Below, piece by piece: positions 39,101-49,430 of a stretch of 64,000 bases of DNA. Source of the DNA: Polytrichum commune (Eukaryota; Streptophyta; Polytrichopsida; Polytrichales; Polytrichaceae); assembly GCA_950295325.1 (NCBI GenBank), contig OX485807.1, forward strand, positions 20,679,666 through 20,743,665. The letters run 5' to 3'. Every line of letters begins with the position of its first letter. The first letter of the stretch is position 1. Under the pieces are notes generated by a model that saw nothing but the letters and a program-made list of their open reading frames with translations, was not told the DNA's origin and ran no database searches. The position numbers and the translations under genes are program-made.

Positions 39101-41175
39101 ACATTTAAAGAGGAACTGAAAACTGCGCATTTCTCAGTGCTATTGACATGCAAAGGTTTAGGACTTTGAGAGCTGGGCTGTTGAAGAACATGATTCAAAA
39201 CAAACTGCAAGAAAACCTCATGTGAGGAATATTAGCTTGTGACTAACTAGCTACCGCACAAGAACCACAAAACAGGAATTACAACACTGTTTCTTGCTGG
39301 ACAAGCATCTCACAGAACCCAAATTGTTGACATTTGATTAGGAGCTGAGAACTGTAGCGTTCCTTGGTGCCATTGACATACAATGAGAGGAAGAATATTT
39401 TATTCGAGGAATGATAGCATGTGATTAGCTAGTTAGCACACAAGGACCTCAAAACCGGGAGTTTCAACCCAGTTTTTAGCTGCACAAGCATCCGTCTAAT
39501 TCAATATAACTTTTGGTCAGGAGTTGGTTGTTCTGCATACAACACCTTCAATGCCTGGTAAGTTTTTAATGCATGCTTGGAGGTAGTGTGGAGGTTTGAA
39601 CGAAGAACCTATTATATCAGTCCATTGAGGGTCGAACTCATTTTGGCATGCCAAAAAGGTCCTAAAATAGTTTGGCCCTTCATGAACCTATGAAATGGGT
39701 TGTTCTTCATTCGAAATTCAAACACTACCTCCAAGCATGCACCATCACAAGTGGAAAGGAATTATTGATATTGTATGCAAAAAAACCAATGGAAAATCTA
39801 AGGGGACCAACTCAGGATGAAAAGTCCCATTGAGTTCAAAGGATCGTTGTTCATACAGCATGGGAAAATAAATCTTGATGGGGGTGCTGAATGAATAAAT
39901 GAATGAATGAATGAAAGTAGAGGGGAAAAGGACCTATAGAAATATGTGGAGAGAGCGAAGTAACCAATGACAGCACGAGCCATTACCAAAAGCCTCACTT
40001 TAGGTGTTCCTAATAGCGGATGTCCCATTTTTCTCAACCCTGCTCCAGCCAGTATTGCTATCACTGTGCACCGAAACATCACAATCTCCGACGATGGAAC
40101 TCCGGTTACTGTGGCATCACAAAAAATATTTAGTCAGACAAAAAGCAAAAAATTCCTCAAGAATTATTACCAGCATTGCCAGAGGAAGGAAAAAAGAGGT
40201 ATCCAAAACCTCAAAATGAACTATCTCTTCAACATTGCAAAGAAAGGTTGGACTTCATTAGGGTAGAATATTGAACATTATTCCAGTATTAGGGTTCCAT
40301 TGAACAAGAACTATGATTGACAATTCTTAACCCTAACAGAAGTGAAAGAGAAACGCATACCAAAATTCTAGTAAAAAATTAGACACGATGAACTGATCCC
40401 ATGGTTCCAAAGAAGAAAAAAATGTTTTCTCTGGTGCTTCACTATTAGGTTTCCATTCAATGAGGTGTAATGAACTGTCACGAACAATAATAACCATGAT
40501 AGCATTTCTTAACCCAAACAGAAGTAAAGGACAAATACATGCAAACATTCTAGACAAAATTAGACATGATAAACTGATCCGGTGGTTCCAAAGAAGAAAC
40601 TATGATCTACATTTAAAATTGCTTCAAATGTAAAGGTTGGACAACCAGTGTTAGGGTCATATTGAACAAGGTGCTATGAAGTATCAGGAGCAACAAGAAC
40701 TACGATTGACATTTCTTGACTCAAACAGAAGTGAAGGACAAAACATGCCACACAGAAATTCTAGACAAAATTATACATGATGAATTTTAACCAGTAATTA
40801 CAAAGGAGAGCATGTATTTTTTGGATCTCTGGTTTTTTGAAATTGAGACTTACCAGCCAGGAGTTTCACAAAAAGGCCCATTAAGCTATAAGCTGCCGAT
40901 GACACTAACATGCATGCCACACCAGAGTATCTTGATCCACTCCACACCCACATGTACGCCTTCTTCCAAGAATTTGATCCAAAAACTCCACTGGTGCCAT
41001 TATTTTGTGGGCCAAGTCCAAAACTGGATTGCCGACCCAAAAACCGATGTTTCTGACTTCTTTTAGGAGAATCAATGTTGATGACCGTAGTGCTTGCAGT
41101 AGTAGTACTATGGAGGTTCTCCCCTTGTGATGCCTCAGATTGCGAGGAAGTTTTGATTTTCGACATGTTGAGCAT
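36117..41175 (-). CDS. EamA/DMT-superfamily transporter, SLC35G-like
   Basis: Nine exons: 41175-40854, 40108-39934, 38990-38875, 38737-38678, 38411-38285, 37717-37654, 37480-37409, 37285-37220 and 36239-36117. All phases agree, giving 374 residues (371 if the second ATG, 41166, is used). A hydrophilic N-terminal tail of about 80 residues precedes ten likely membrane segments arranged as two EamA repeats. Family-typical blocks are AAYSLMGLFVKLLA, EIVMFRCTVIAILAGAGLR, LPLRDATVLNFTMPIFTAIL, LREKWG, LSYIIVRAVG, AAKATSLQYLK and TYLLGVAFLGETPS. The substrate is not deducible; related proteins move small metabolites across plasma or internal membranes. Two introns appear to start with GC instead of GT (after exons 3 and 8). 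Introns carry tandem duplications and MITE pieces. The reading frame is intact. Confidence 0.92.
37920..38260. mobile_element. Partial long-inverted-repeat MITE in a transporter intron
   Basis: The sequence from about 37932 (GGTGGGCCAAGCTAGCCTTG and onward through GGCAGGTCCCATGGG) matches the arms of the foldback element at 48870-49430. Only one arm and some interior are evident. It lies between transporter exons 5 and 6. Confidence 0.75.
39084..39490. repeat. Tandem duplication in transporter intron 2, about 229 bp
   Basis: CAGAACTCAAACTGTCGACATTT at 39084 and its variant at 39313 are followed by matching blocks (ACTG..GCGTT, CATTGACAT, TGTGA.TA.CTAGCTA, GCACAAG) in the same order. Confidence 0.75.
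39570..39741. mobile_element. Short foldback element in transporter intron 2
   Basis: TGCATGCTTGGAGGTAGTGT at 39570 is matched by its reverse complement ending at 39741. Pairing extends inward through the AACGAAGAACC / GGTTGTTCTTC blocks, about 45 bp in all with some mismatches. No flanking duplication could be fixed. Confidence 0.75.
40290..40790. repeat. Tandem repeat in transporter intron 1, three copies
   Basis: Blocks reading AACAGAAGTGAAGGACAAA followed by ATTCTAGACAAAATTA and ATGATGAACTGATCC recur near 40334, 40515 and 40724. The spacing is therefore about 180-210 bp. Confidence 0.78.
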
Positions 41176-43886
41176 TAGAAATGATCATCCGACGATGTCC
41201 TGCACAGCAACCCATCAAAATCCATTATCAATGATGGTCAAGAAGGGCTCTGTCATATAGGGTTTATAGAAAATTTCCATAGAACAAAAAACTCGCCATA
41301 TCCAACCATAACCCCTTTCCCTCATTTCCGAAGTGAAAATTCCGGAGGTGTTGAGCTGGGATTGATGGAATCACTGAATGATAATCCTTAAAACTTTGAA
41401 ATACACATCTCGGTAACAAAATAATATGAACTTATGTCCGATCAAAAGAATGCAGTTTCACGGTACTTCTATCTGCACCCACAACAACGATTTACGCCAA
41501 GGTCGCCGAAAATGAAGTGCCAAGAAAAAACAAAGAATCTAAAAATTAATCCCCCATCGCAAAAAAGACAGAATGAATTCGGAGAGGTGATAAATTAAGT
41601 TATTCCAAAGCTCCCTCAAGACTATTACCATCGGCTACATACCTGTTGAGGATTATTTATTACTCTGAAATCGAAACCCACAGAACTCCAACAAATTACA
41701 ACTTATAGAAGCTTAACCCAACTTTCCAGTTTTGTTTCAAAGAATTATGAAGAAAACCCAGCCACCGATTCAAAAAATTAAAAATTAAAAAATATCAGGA
41801 GAATGTAAATGGAATGGTGCGATCACTCCGTGAAGCGATTCATGTTGTCGATACTACTACAGTCGGTAGAAAAAGGACATTTTATTATTTTCTCTCTGGC
41901 TTTCTCTGTCCCCTGCTCCTAGAATCTAACCCCTACAAAGATCTGGGGGCACTTTCAGCAAGATTTCCCTAATCATATCTACGGAATGGAAGATTTAAGA
42001 GTTCTATATGTGTGTCTCTTGTCTGATGCTGCTTGAAGCTGGAGGATGGTGCCAAAACAAACCAACCAAGGTTCAATATCAACTTGGGTTACTTTTTGGG
42101 ATTAACTAGGGTTAGAGCCGGTAGATGTTCTTGATGCCAAGTTTACATAACAAGAGTCCATTAATGTAGATGGGTCTTAAAATGGTTAATTTTTTTGACT
42201 CGTGCAAAGTCTCCTACAATATGAAACACGCGTTTAGCTAGGAAATAATTGAGGCCCCACTTTCCTCATAATTTTTGGAGCTCATATCAATATCTTATTC
42301 AAATGTATCAAAGTGAAGATTCTCATGCTTATTAAATGATCATATGGGTCTCTTGAATTAAATTGACTATTGAGCTTATAATGATAATCATATCTTGAGC
42401 ACGTAGTCCAATTCCTTTTAAGTATATGTCTTTTTGGTATTTGTTCTTGGAGCTACACCTACTCACGTACCACTGATATATAGGTGTATATCAAGATAAG
42501 TTACCAATTTGGGCACATCTGCCTTAAAGTGGTTGCAAGTGCTTTTGAGATGGATTTTTTTTCTCCGAAATCATAAATTATTGAGGTATTTTGCATCCTC
42601 CATGCGACTCCATATCTTGGCTTGGGTTTTCTGGTGTCTAGGTGCAGTTAAAGCAAATTCCCTATAGGTTGATGGCCGATTCATTCTAATTGGATCTTGC
42701 TAGACTAGGTTGGCAATTCCTGATGGTTGAGCAAAGTGTAGTTGATGAGTTGATGAGTTGTTGATTAGTTGCATGTGCTTGCAGGTTGGTTGGCAAGAAA
42801 CTTGTGCATTGGGAGGTTATTAGCCAATTATATACTTGATTTATGAGGTTTGAAGAGGGTGAGCTCGTGACTAAACCCACCATTAGCTAGTTGTTGCGGT
42901 TAGCCATTAGAGTCTAAATTAAAATGGTGCCTTCTAATGCCATGCGATCAATGTGGATGTAGAATTTCACACCAAATGCCCTTTAATTGGCATGTTGATC
43001 CATGCCCTGCTACCCAACATGATGCCCAATCGTGTGACCAAATATAACCAACAAACCCTTATTTTCAGTTGAACTCAAACACATGTTTAAATCCCAATTG
43101 AAACCTCCACTTGGTGCTCACTTTACAATCTACTCTAAGCCTTGACCATACACATATACCATGTGTTGTGTCTTACACAAATAAACATAAAGTTGGCTTC
43201 ATTGGGGATTTGCCCCAGCTTATAAAGCGTTAGCCTTATCCATACTCAAATTCTTGCCCAACAATATGAAATTGTTTGTTTCATCACGAATTATTTAATT
43301 GTATTTAATTAGATTCCCGTTAGGCGCCTTTTGCCATAAGAACTTATTCAAAATTTTATGACACCTAGAAAAACAAAACCTAATGCCATGGGCTGAGACT
43401 AGACGCCCACTTATTTGAACTTAGCCCTAGAGGTATGATGAATATCAGGCCCCCATAGATTTGTGGTAAATCATCTTAAGTGGGTCCCTTTGAACTAATT
43501 TGAAACTTTGGATGCTAATTCTAGGTTAAAAACAAGATTTACATATTGAAATATATATGGCTACATTTTCATATTTGAAAATATTAGTGGGGGCAACTTA
43601 AATAAGTGGATGTCTAGACTTGGCCAATGTGATAGAGCCTAATATTAGCATAAAATATAAATATAAATGTCGACCAATACTAATCCATTTGTAGAATAGT
43701 TTCAAGAGCTAAATAAATAGAAAATTAAAATTTATGAATATATATATTTTTAGTAAAAATGAACTATTAGAGATGATATTTAACAACATCAATTTAATAA
43801 AAATAAAAATCTTAAAATTATAAGAATCTGGAGTTCTTATAGTAGATTTGTGCCAATAGATTTGAGTAGTTGTAGTTTCTTATACC
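41176..43886. other. Upstream region of the transporter and gene-free stretch
   Basis: The part adjoining 41175 presumably contains the transporter's leader and promoter, perhaps to about 41950 where the sequence turns pyrimidine-rich. Beyond that I see only AT-rich sequence with no gene or clear element. Confidence 0.45.
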
Positions 43887-43889
43887 TAA

Positions 43890-44476
43890 GGGCCGCTTCA
43901 CACTATGGCCGAAGGTCGAGATGCCGTCGATTTCCACCAATCATATTGCAAGAAACCAAGAATTTGGCCTCTCGACCCTTCACACTAAGGGCCAAAGTCC
44001 AAAGGCCATCGCTCTCGAAAATGCCTACATGGTAGAACTTTTTGACCAAGGCGATGCACTCTCGAAGGAAGTTTGGGTTGGACAAGAATGGAAACCCAAA
44101 CTATGCTTGAGAGACCGTCGATTTTGTTTTCTTCATAAAAACATCAAAAACTAACAAGATCTTGGCCGTTAGATTGGAGGGGTTGTTTTGGGCAGGAAAT
44201 AAAGTGGGATGCTCCTTCTTCATTTGGACTTTGGGCTGGACCTTTGAAAGCTTCCCACTATGGCTGTCCAAGTTGAGAGGCCGTGGGAGTTCATGGCCAA
44301 AGGTGTGGACTTTGGGCTTGATTTTTGGAAGCTTCACACTATGCCCAGCCAAAGGCTCCAATTCCTATATTTTATTGGCTATGTCTTTTCAGCCCATTTC
44401 CTTTGGACTCTCAACAAAGTTTGGCCATTCAATCGCACGCCCTCTCGACTTGGACGGCCATAGTGTGAAGCGGCCC
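43890..44476. mobile_element. Harbinger-type MITE, GGGCCGCTTCACAC family, 587 bp
   Basis: It begins GGGCCGCTTCACACTATGGCC and ends with its reverse complement. TAA flanks both sides (43887-43889 and 44477-44479), a canonical PIF/Harbinger duplication. Open frames inside recur in the copy at 61.2 kb but are shadows of the shared DNA. It sits about 195 bp upstream of the small membrane-protein gene. Confidence 0.92.
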
Positions 44477-44671
44477 TAAGTAGCTTTAGTTTTTAATGGA
44501 GAATAGATCCATTTTCCTTCCGCATTCACACCGCAGAGAAAAGAGTACCGAGGACTCCGAACCCTAAATCACCACCATCGACGCTGAATTCCAAGTCAAT
44601 TGGAGTGTGCGAGATTTGACAGGGAGTGATCGGAGGGATTGCATTCCAAGGAAATTGAGGCCAGCTTAGCC

Positions 44672-46238
44672 ATGTCGAAATGGGAGGAGATGGTGCAGGT
44701 GGAGGTGTATGTGAAAGGAAAAGGGCCGCTACACAGGTTAAAGGTACCTTTACAAGGCTATGAAAGGAAGCAGATTGACTTGGAAGCGATCATGGTCAAA
44801 TGCAGGTTGCAAAATGTGTACGCATACTCGATCACTGCCGGTCGTGGCATTCAGCAATTTTATAACCCAAAGAACGGTCTTTCGAAGGTTTCCTACTCCG
44901 GGAAACCGGACTCCATCATTCGCCTCGATGGAGACCCTAAGGTTTGTGGACACTCATGCTAACTTACATCTTGAGGTTGTGGTGACGTAGATAAGTTGTT
45001 TTCGACATGTGAACAAGGGATATGCTACAATTTTAACCGAATGGAATGACTTGGTTCACACTCTATTTGGCATCTGCACCTGGTTTTTGTGCATTAGGGT
45101 TTTAGTGCATTTCAGTATCTCTTACCTCTATCTGTGAAATTATGATGACTGCAGTTGCCAACCTTGTAGTGAAATTATTCGTTTTAGCGTCTGAAATCTG
45201 GACCTTGAACAGTTAGGAATGGGGTTCAGTCATGAGATTGACCCTAAGATTGGTGGACATTGTACTCTCTAGAAGCATTCTCAGCCCTAGGGTTCTCTGT
45301 GACATCCACATTATAGCGTGACGTTGTGGTGGTGTAGATAGTTGTTTTTGGCATGTGAAAAGGGATATGCCTCAATTGCTGTACGGTGGATTTTATTCGA
45401 GGAGATAGGTGTCGACAACCAGAGGAATGACTTTGGTCATACTTTGTTTCGCATCTGCTCCTAAATTTTGTGCATTACGGTTTTACTGCATTTGAGTACC
45501 TATTCCGTGCTCTGTGATTTATTTGAGCGTCTGAATTCTGGACCTTGAACAGTTAGGGTTTGGGGTTCAGTCATGAGATTGATCCTGAGGTTTGTGGACG
45601 CCCTGGAGTGATGGTGATCTTCCTGTAGTATTGTCAGCCCTAGAGTCATATGTGACTTCCACGTTATAGCGCGAGGTAACGGCAGTGTAGATAGTCTTTT
45701 TTGGAATGTGAAAAGGGATATCCTACAATTGCTCTTATGGTGGATTTTATTTGAGGAGGTAGGTAGCGACAGCTGAATGGAATGACTTTGGTCACACTCT
45801 GTTTGGCATCTGCTCCCGGTTTTTCTGCATTATGGTTTTCCTTTCATGAAATTAGAAAAGGCTGTAGTTCACCAGCCTTGTAGTGATATTTATCTGTTAA
45901 TTTGTCTTGAATCTGGACATGGAACAGTCAGGGTTTTGGGTTCAGTCATGAGATTACAAATAAGAGTGATAGAGAGGGAACTGACTGTATGGAGCCTAAG
46001 GTGTCTAACAAAGATTTTTGTGGTTTGGATGATGCAGCCAACGGTTTCAAGTCTGGTAGGCCGTTATCTATTTGCCGCATTGATGGTAGCATTATTAATT
46101 ATAGGGACAACAACGTCGCGAGCAGATTGGGTGGTGAAGGTTCAGGAACTTGGTGGGGGCCGAATTGCATGGCTTGCCTGTTTTGTTGTCATGATCGTCA
46201 CACAGCTTGCTTGGAAACCTTTCAAGAGAAGATCATGA
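44672..46238 (+). CDS. Unrecognised small protein with two C-terminal membrane segments
   Basis: Exon 1 (44672-44941) ends AAG|GTTTGT and exon 2 (46038-46238) follows GATGCAG. They join in phase 0 to give 156 residues. The first 90 residues are soluble and mixed alpha/beta-like (MSKWEEMVQVEVYVKGKG at the start; GKPDSIIRLDGDPK at the end). The last 66 contain two hydrophobic stretches (RYLFAALMVALLIIG and IAWLACFVVMIVTQLAW) and end in a basic KPFKRRS tail, which could be a cytosolic membrane-anchor tail or KR-type retrieval signal. I do not recognise the family. The spliced product switches cleanly from the soluble domain to the membrane hairpin, which favours a real gene. A purine-rich leader precedes the ATG. 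Confidence 0.72.
44933..45955. repeat. Three tandem units spanning an exon-intron border
   Basis: Units begin at 44933, 45240 and 45581 with GACCCTAAGGTTTGTGGAC or a close variant. Each is followed by similar blocks (GATATGC/CCTACAATT, GAATGACTTTGGT, GCATCTGC, GACCTTGAACAGTTAGG, GGGGTTCAGTCATGAGATT). Lengths are about 307, 341 and 370 bp. The first unit starts in the last codons of exon 1, so the donor site is part of the repeated unit. Confidence 0.88.
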
Positions 46239-47790
46239 ATGTGTAGCTGCAAGCTTTTTAATCAGGCAAAGCCAGGTCGGCTATCTTGGATGTTCCAAAA
46301 CTCGGGAGGAATTGTATATTACTTCAACCTTTTGTCAACACACTCCCCATAGATGATTACCCCAACACTGTGTTTACTTGTAAAGTAAGGCCACTCCTAC
46401 TGGACCTGGAAAACAAGGGACGGTGCAGAACTGGAGGAAAAGCTTCCTCCCTACTTCCAATAAAGGTTATTTTATGACTTGATCTCTGTCCAAATCTTCT
46501 TGCAAGGTGAATGATTTTTAATTGTTGAAAGAGCCCCTGTTCTTGTGAGTTGAATTGTTGATGTTAATAAATGCTAAGAGAACTGCATGCATAATAACAA
46601 CACGGTCGGCTTGGTCTGCTGGTTTTATAGTAATTTTGAGGTTGGAGGAAACTGGTGAAACATCAGATATGAGATCTCAGGAATTTCATTTTTAAGAATT
46701 GTGAAGGTATGTAGTCGGACTACATCTTGAATGAAGAAAATTCTGTAGAGGCGCCACATCATTTGAAAGATGACAACCATGGTGTCTTACAGAAATAGTA
46801 AAATCTATCCTCCCTTCCTCCCTTCCTCCCTTCCTCCCTTCTCCCTTTCTGCCTCTCCTCCTCCCATGTGTGTGTCCAACAGTTTTTATAATTTTATTGA
46901 TTGGAATTTATTGTGGAAGTAATCAACAGTTGTATTGCAGTGAAATCCTCCATCCAAGATGAATTTTGGTGGCATGAAATGAGGATGCAGGCAAGTAGTT
47001 TTCACTGCAAATCAAAGTTTTGTCCATTATGTCCACTGATGTAGACACCATAATCGGCTATGGGCTACATTGTAGCACACATAATATGGAAACTCATGCT
47101 TTCCAGTTCTATGTTGTAGCCTTCAGGTATCACAAATTTAGATTGACATGGAATCTTGGCAAGTTATAAGCTTTTGCTGAAGTCTAATAGAATTTCCACA
47201 GGCAGTCCTAGGCCTTGGTGCACAAGCAGCCATGCCCAACATTTTGAGAATCTAAATAACCCATGGCTCTCATAATAAAAATGATAATTAGCTATCGAAG
47301 TTTTTTACCAGTGGCACATTTTCATAGCAGCATTGTTTGTAGGCAAGCCCTACTTTAACTTTGGACTTTTCAGAGGGCAGATGAGTGAATGCATGGGAGT
47401 GGCCATTACGGGATGATCAATATTAAATTCCTGTTGAAATTAATATTACCTCAATTCTTTCCCAAGTTACCTCTTCTTCGAAAATCTTAGCAATCCCAGC
47501 CTAAAGTAGGTTTGCAATCCCTGACCTAGAGACTGCAATCCATTCTACTTATATACATGTTACTTCATTTTGATTCAAGGATCCAATCCACCCCATATTT
47601 ATTCGTTGGAATCTAGAAGAAAAGAAAAAAAGGATTCTCAACAGTCGTCCCAACTTGAAAACTTCAACTGTACCATCATTGGATCATCTCAAGTTTTGTT
47701 GCAATGAAGAGGATAATCATCCACATCGTCTTTGTGTTAAGAGTTAGCCTTTCGCATACAAGCGGCTGAGCAAGTGCCTAAATTTGGGTG
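46239..47790. other. 3' flank of the membrane-protein gene and gene-free stretch
   Basis: Presumed 3' untranslated sequence near 46239-46700, then AT-rich DNA. A (CCTCCCTT)n-type tract occurs at about 46810-46850. No other gene found. Confidence 0.5.
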
Positions 47791-48033
47791 GGAGAGAGGG
47801 AAGTGTTGTGTATGAGTGTACCTCTCATCCACCCAACAAAAAAAAATCGACTCCCTATAGGTTGTGGTAGATTCATCTCAAATGACCTCCAGGAAACTAA
47901 TCCAGGGTCTTTAAAACTCATTCCAGTGTCAAATCAACTCCAAAAAGGAAATCTTCGGGCTGCATACTATTTCAGGACTTTCATGTTGGATGAATGAGAG
48001 GTGTGCTTGTATACGATAATGCCCTCTCTCTCC
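47791..48033. mobile_element. MITE with GGAGAGAGGG inverted ends, copy 1
   Basis: The outer 48 bp at each end are imperfect inverted repeats: GGAGAGAGGG, then TGTACCTCTCATCCACCCAACA on the left, and the complement with TACACCTCTCATTCATCC on the right. It is 243 bp with no coding capacity. The target duplication is unclear. Confidence 0.82.
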
Positions 48034-48171
48034 ATGTTTTTTTTCCATGTTAGTTAAGGCTTGTCTCACTAGTATGGAGAGGTGCCCTCAGTGTGAGAAT
48101 ACGTGATCCTTATTTGTACCTAATCGACACACAAAATCATTATTAAACCTAAAGCAGGTTGTTGTCTTAGC

Positions 48172-48365
48172 AATGAACAGGGAGAATCGATCGCTAGTTA
48201 CAGATGAACCGGTTGAAATTCAAGACTTCAGGAAAATCATTCCAGAGGGCTCTTGGAGAACATACCTCAAATTAATAACGAAAACCTGGAAAGGTGTCAA
48301 CATGTAACCACTCGAACTTGGAAACACTCGGATGTCGACCGAGTATGCCCAAAAATTTCCCAGGA
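48172..48365. repeat. Partial copy of the foldback element at 52.7 kb
   Basis: Shared blocks in order: GCTAGTTACAGATGAACC, GTTGAA.TTCAAGACTTCA, ATACCTCAAATTA, CTTGGAAACACT.GGAT and GCCCAAA. Only the left half is present. Confidence 0.75.
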
Positions 48366-48869
48366 CACTGTCGCTTCATGCACAACTTCTTTGTTGAAGA
48401 GATGCTAAGCTAGGTATGTCAACGGAGCTTCAACCAAACTAACTTTGGGTACAAAATAATACGGCCAAGGACAGACTAAGACGCACACACACCATTTGAC
48501 TATCTGGGGGGATGGCTCTTTTGAGTGGTTACGTAACCCTCTCTTCCTCAAAAATAAAATAAAATGCCACACAAGACAAAAACACAAGGTTGGAATTTAA
48601 ATCACTCTACCAGACTGTGATCTGTGATGTGATAAGTACCTTGTTAATTTAGGCACTTTACTTGCCGGAATTGAAGTTGGGTTCATGCCACATCAACTTT
48701 TGCATGTGGTCTAACCAATGACTGTGTGACATGTGGAATCATCACTCAATGGGAAGGAGAAAAAACACTTGTGCCGGAATTGATAAGGTGTTCTAGTTCG
48801 AGTTTGTTTCTAGATTATTGTATGAGATGTAGAAATTGAGAAGGTGTTTTTTGGCTTGCGCTACTAGGA

Positions 48870-49430
48870 TGGCTAGGCCAAGCTAGCTTTGCATAGGCTA
48901 ATATGGGATTTAGGGTGGCAGGTCCCATGGACGGATCTTGCTTTAGATCTTTAGGGGTTTCTCAAAAAAACCGAGATGACAAGAGAAGGTCCATGGAGTT
49001 TCACCCAGCTTACCAAAAAAAAAAAAAAAAAAAAAAAAAACTCGCTAACAAGCTCTTCGTAGAAAGTTCTATCAAATAAGGACCAAACCCACAATTTCAT
49101 CCCTATTTGGGGGACTTTATGGATAATTCCAGTAAAGTTGTGCATGGCTGTGTCCCTCAAACCCTAAAGTCACGCAAAGAGGGACAAAACCATGGGTTTG
49201 ATCTTTCTATGAGATTTTTTAAGAATAAAAATAAAATAAAACTATCAAGAGCTTGTTAGCTCGTCATGTGTTGGAACTTTGTTTTGAAAGTTGGGTGAAA
49301 CTTTGATCTTCCTCTGCCACTCCAAAAACTTTGAGAAAACTTTAGGACCTCAAATAGGGTTTTCCCATGGGACCCGCTGTCCTTAATCCTAGATCGGCCT
49401 ATGCAAGGCTAGCTTGGCCCACCAATTTGA
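48870..49430. mobile_element. Foldback MITE with long (about 150 bp) inverted repeats
   Basis: The left arm begins GGCCAAGCTAGCTTTGCATAGGC at about 48881 and includes GGCAGGTCCCATGG. The right arm carries the complement, ending GCCTATGCAAGGCTAGCTTGG at about 49413. A run of about 26 A residues sits at 49014-49040. A partial relative lies in the transporter gene. Confidence 0.85.

Noticed and set aside
44162-44479. A 105-codon frame whose product recurs at 61171-61413
   Set aside because: The similarity is explained by two copies of one MITE. The frame is not kept independently of the DNA repeat and spans the terminal repeat itself.
45846-46037. Extending exon 2 of the membrane-protein gene leftward to an ATG at 45846
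   Set aside because: The frame is open, but the acceptor GATGCAG at 46038 joins exon 1 in phase and the extra residues come from the tandem intron repeat.
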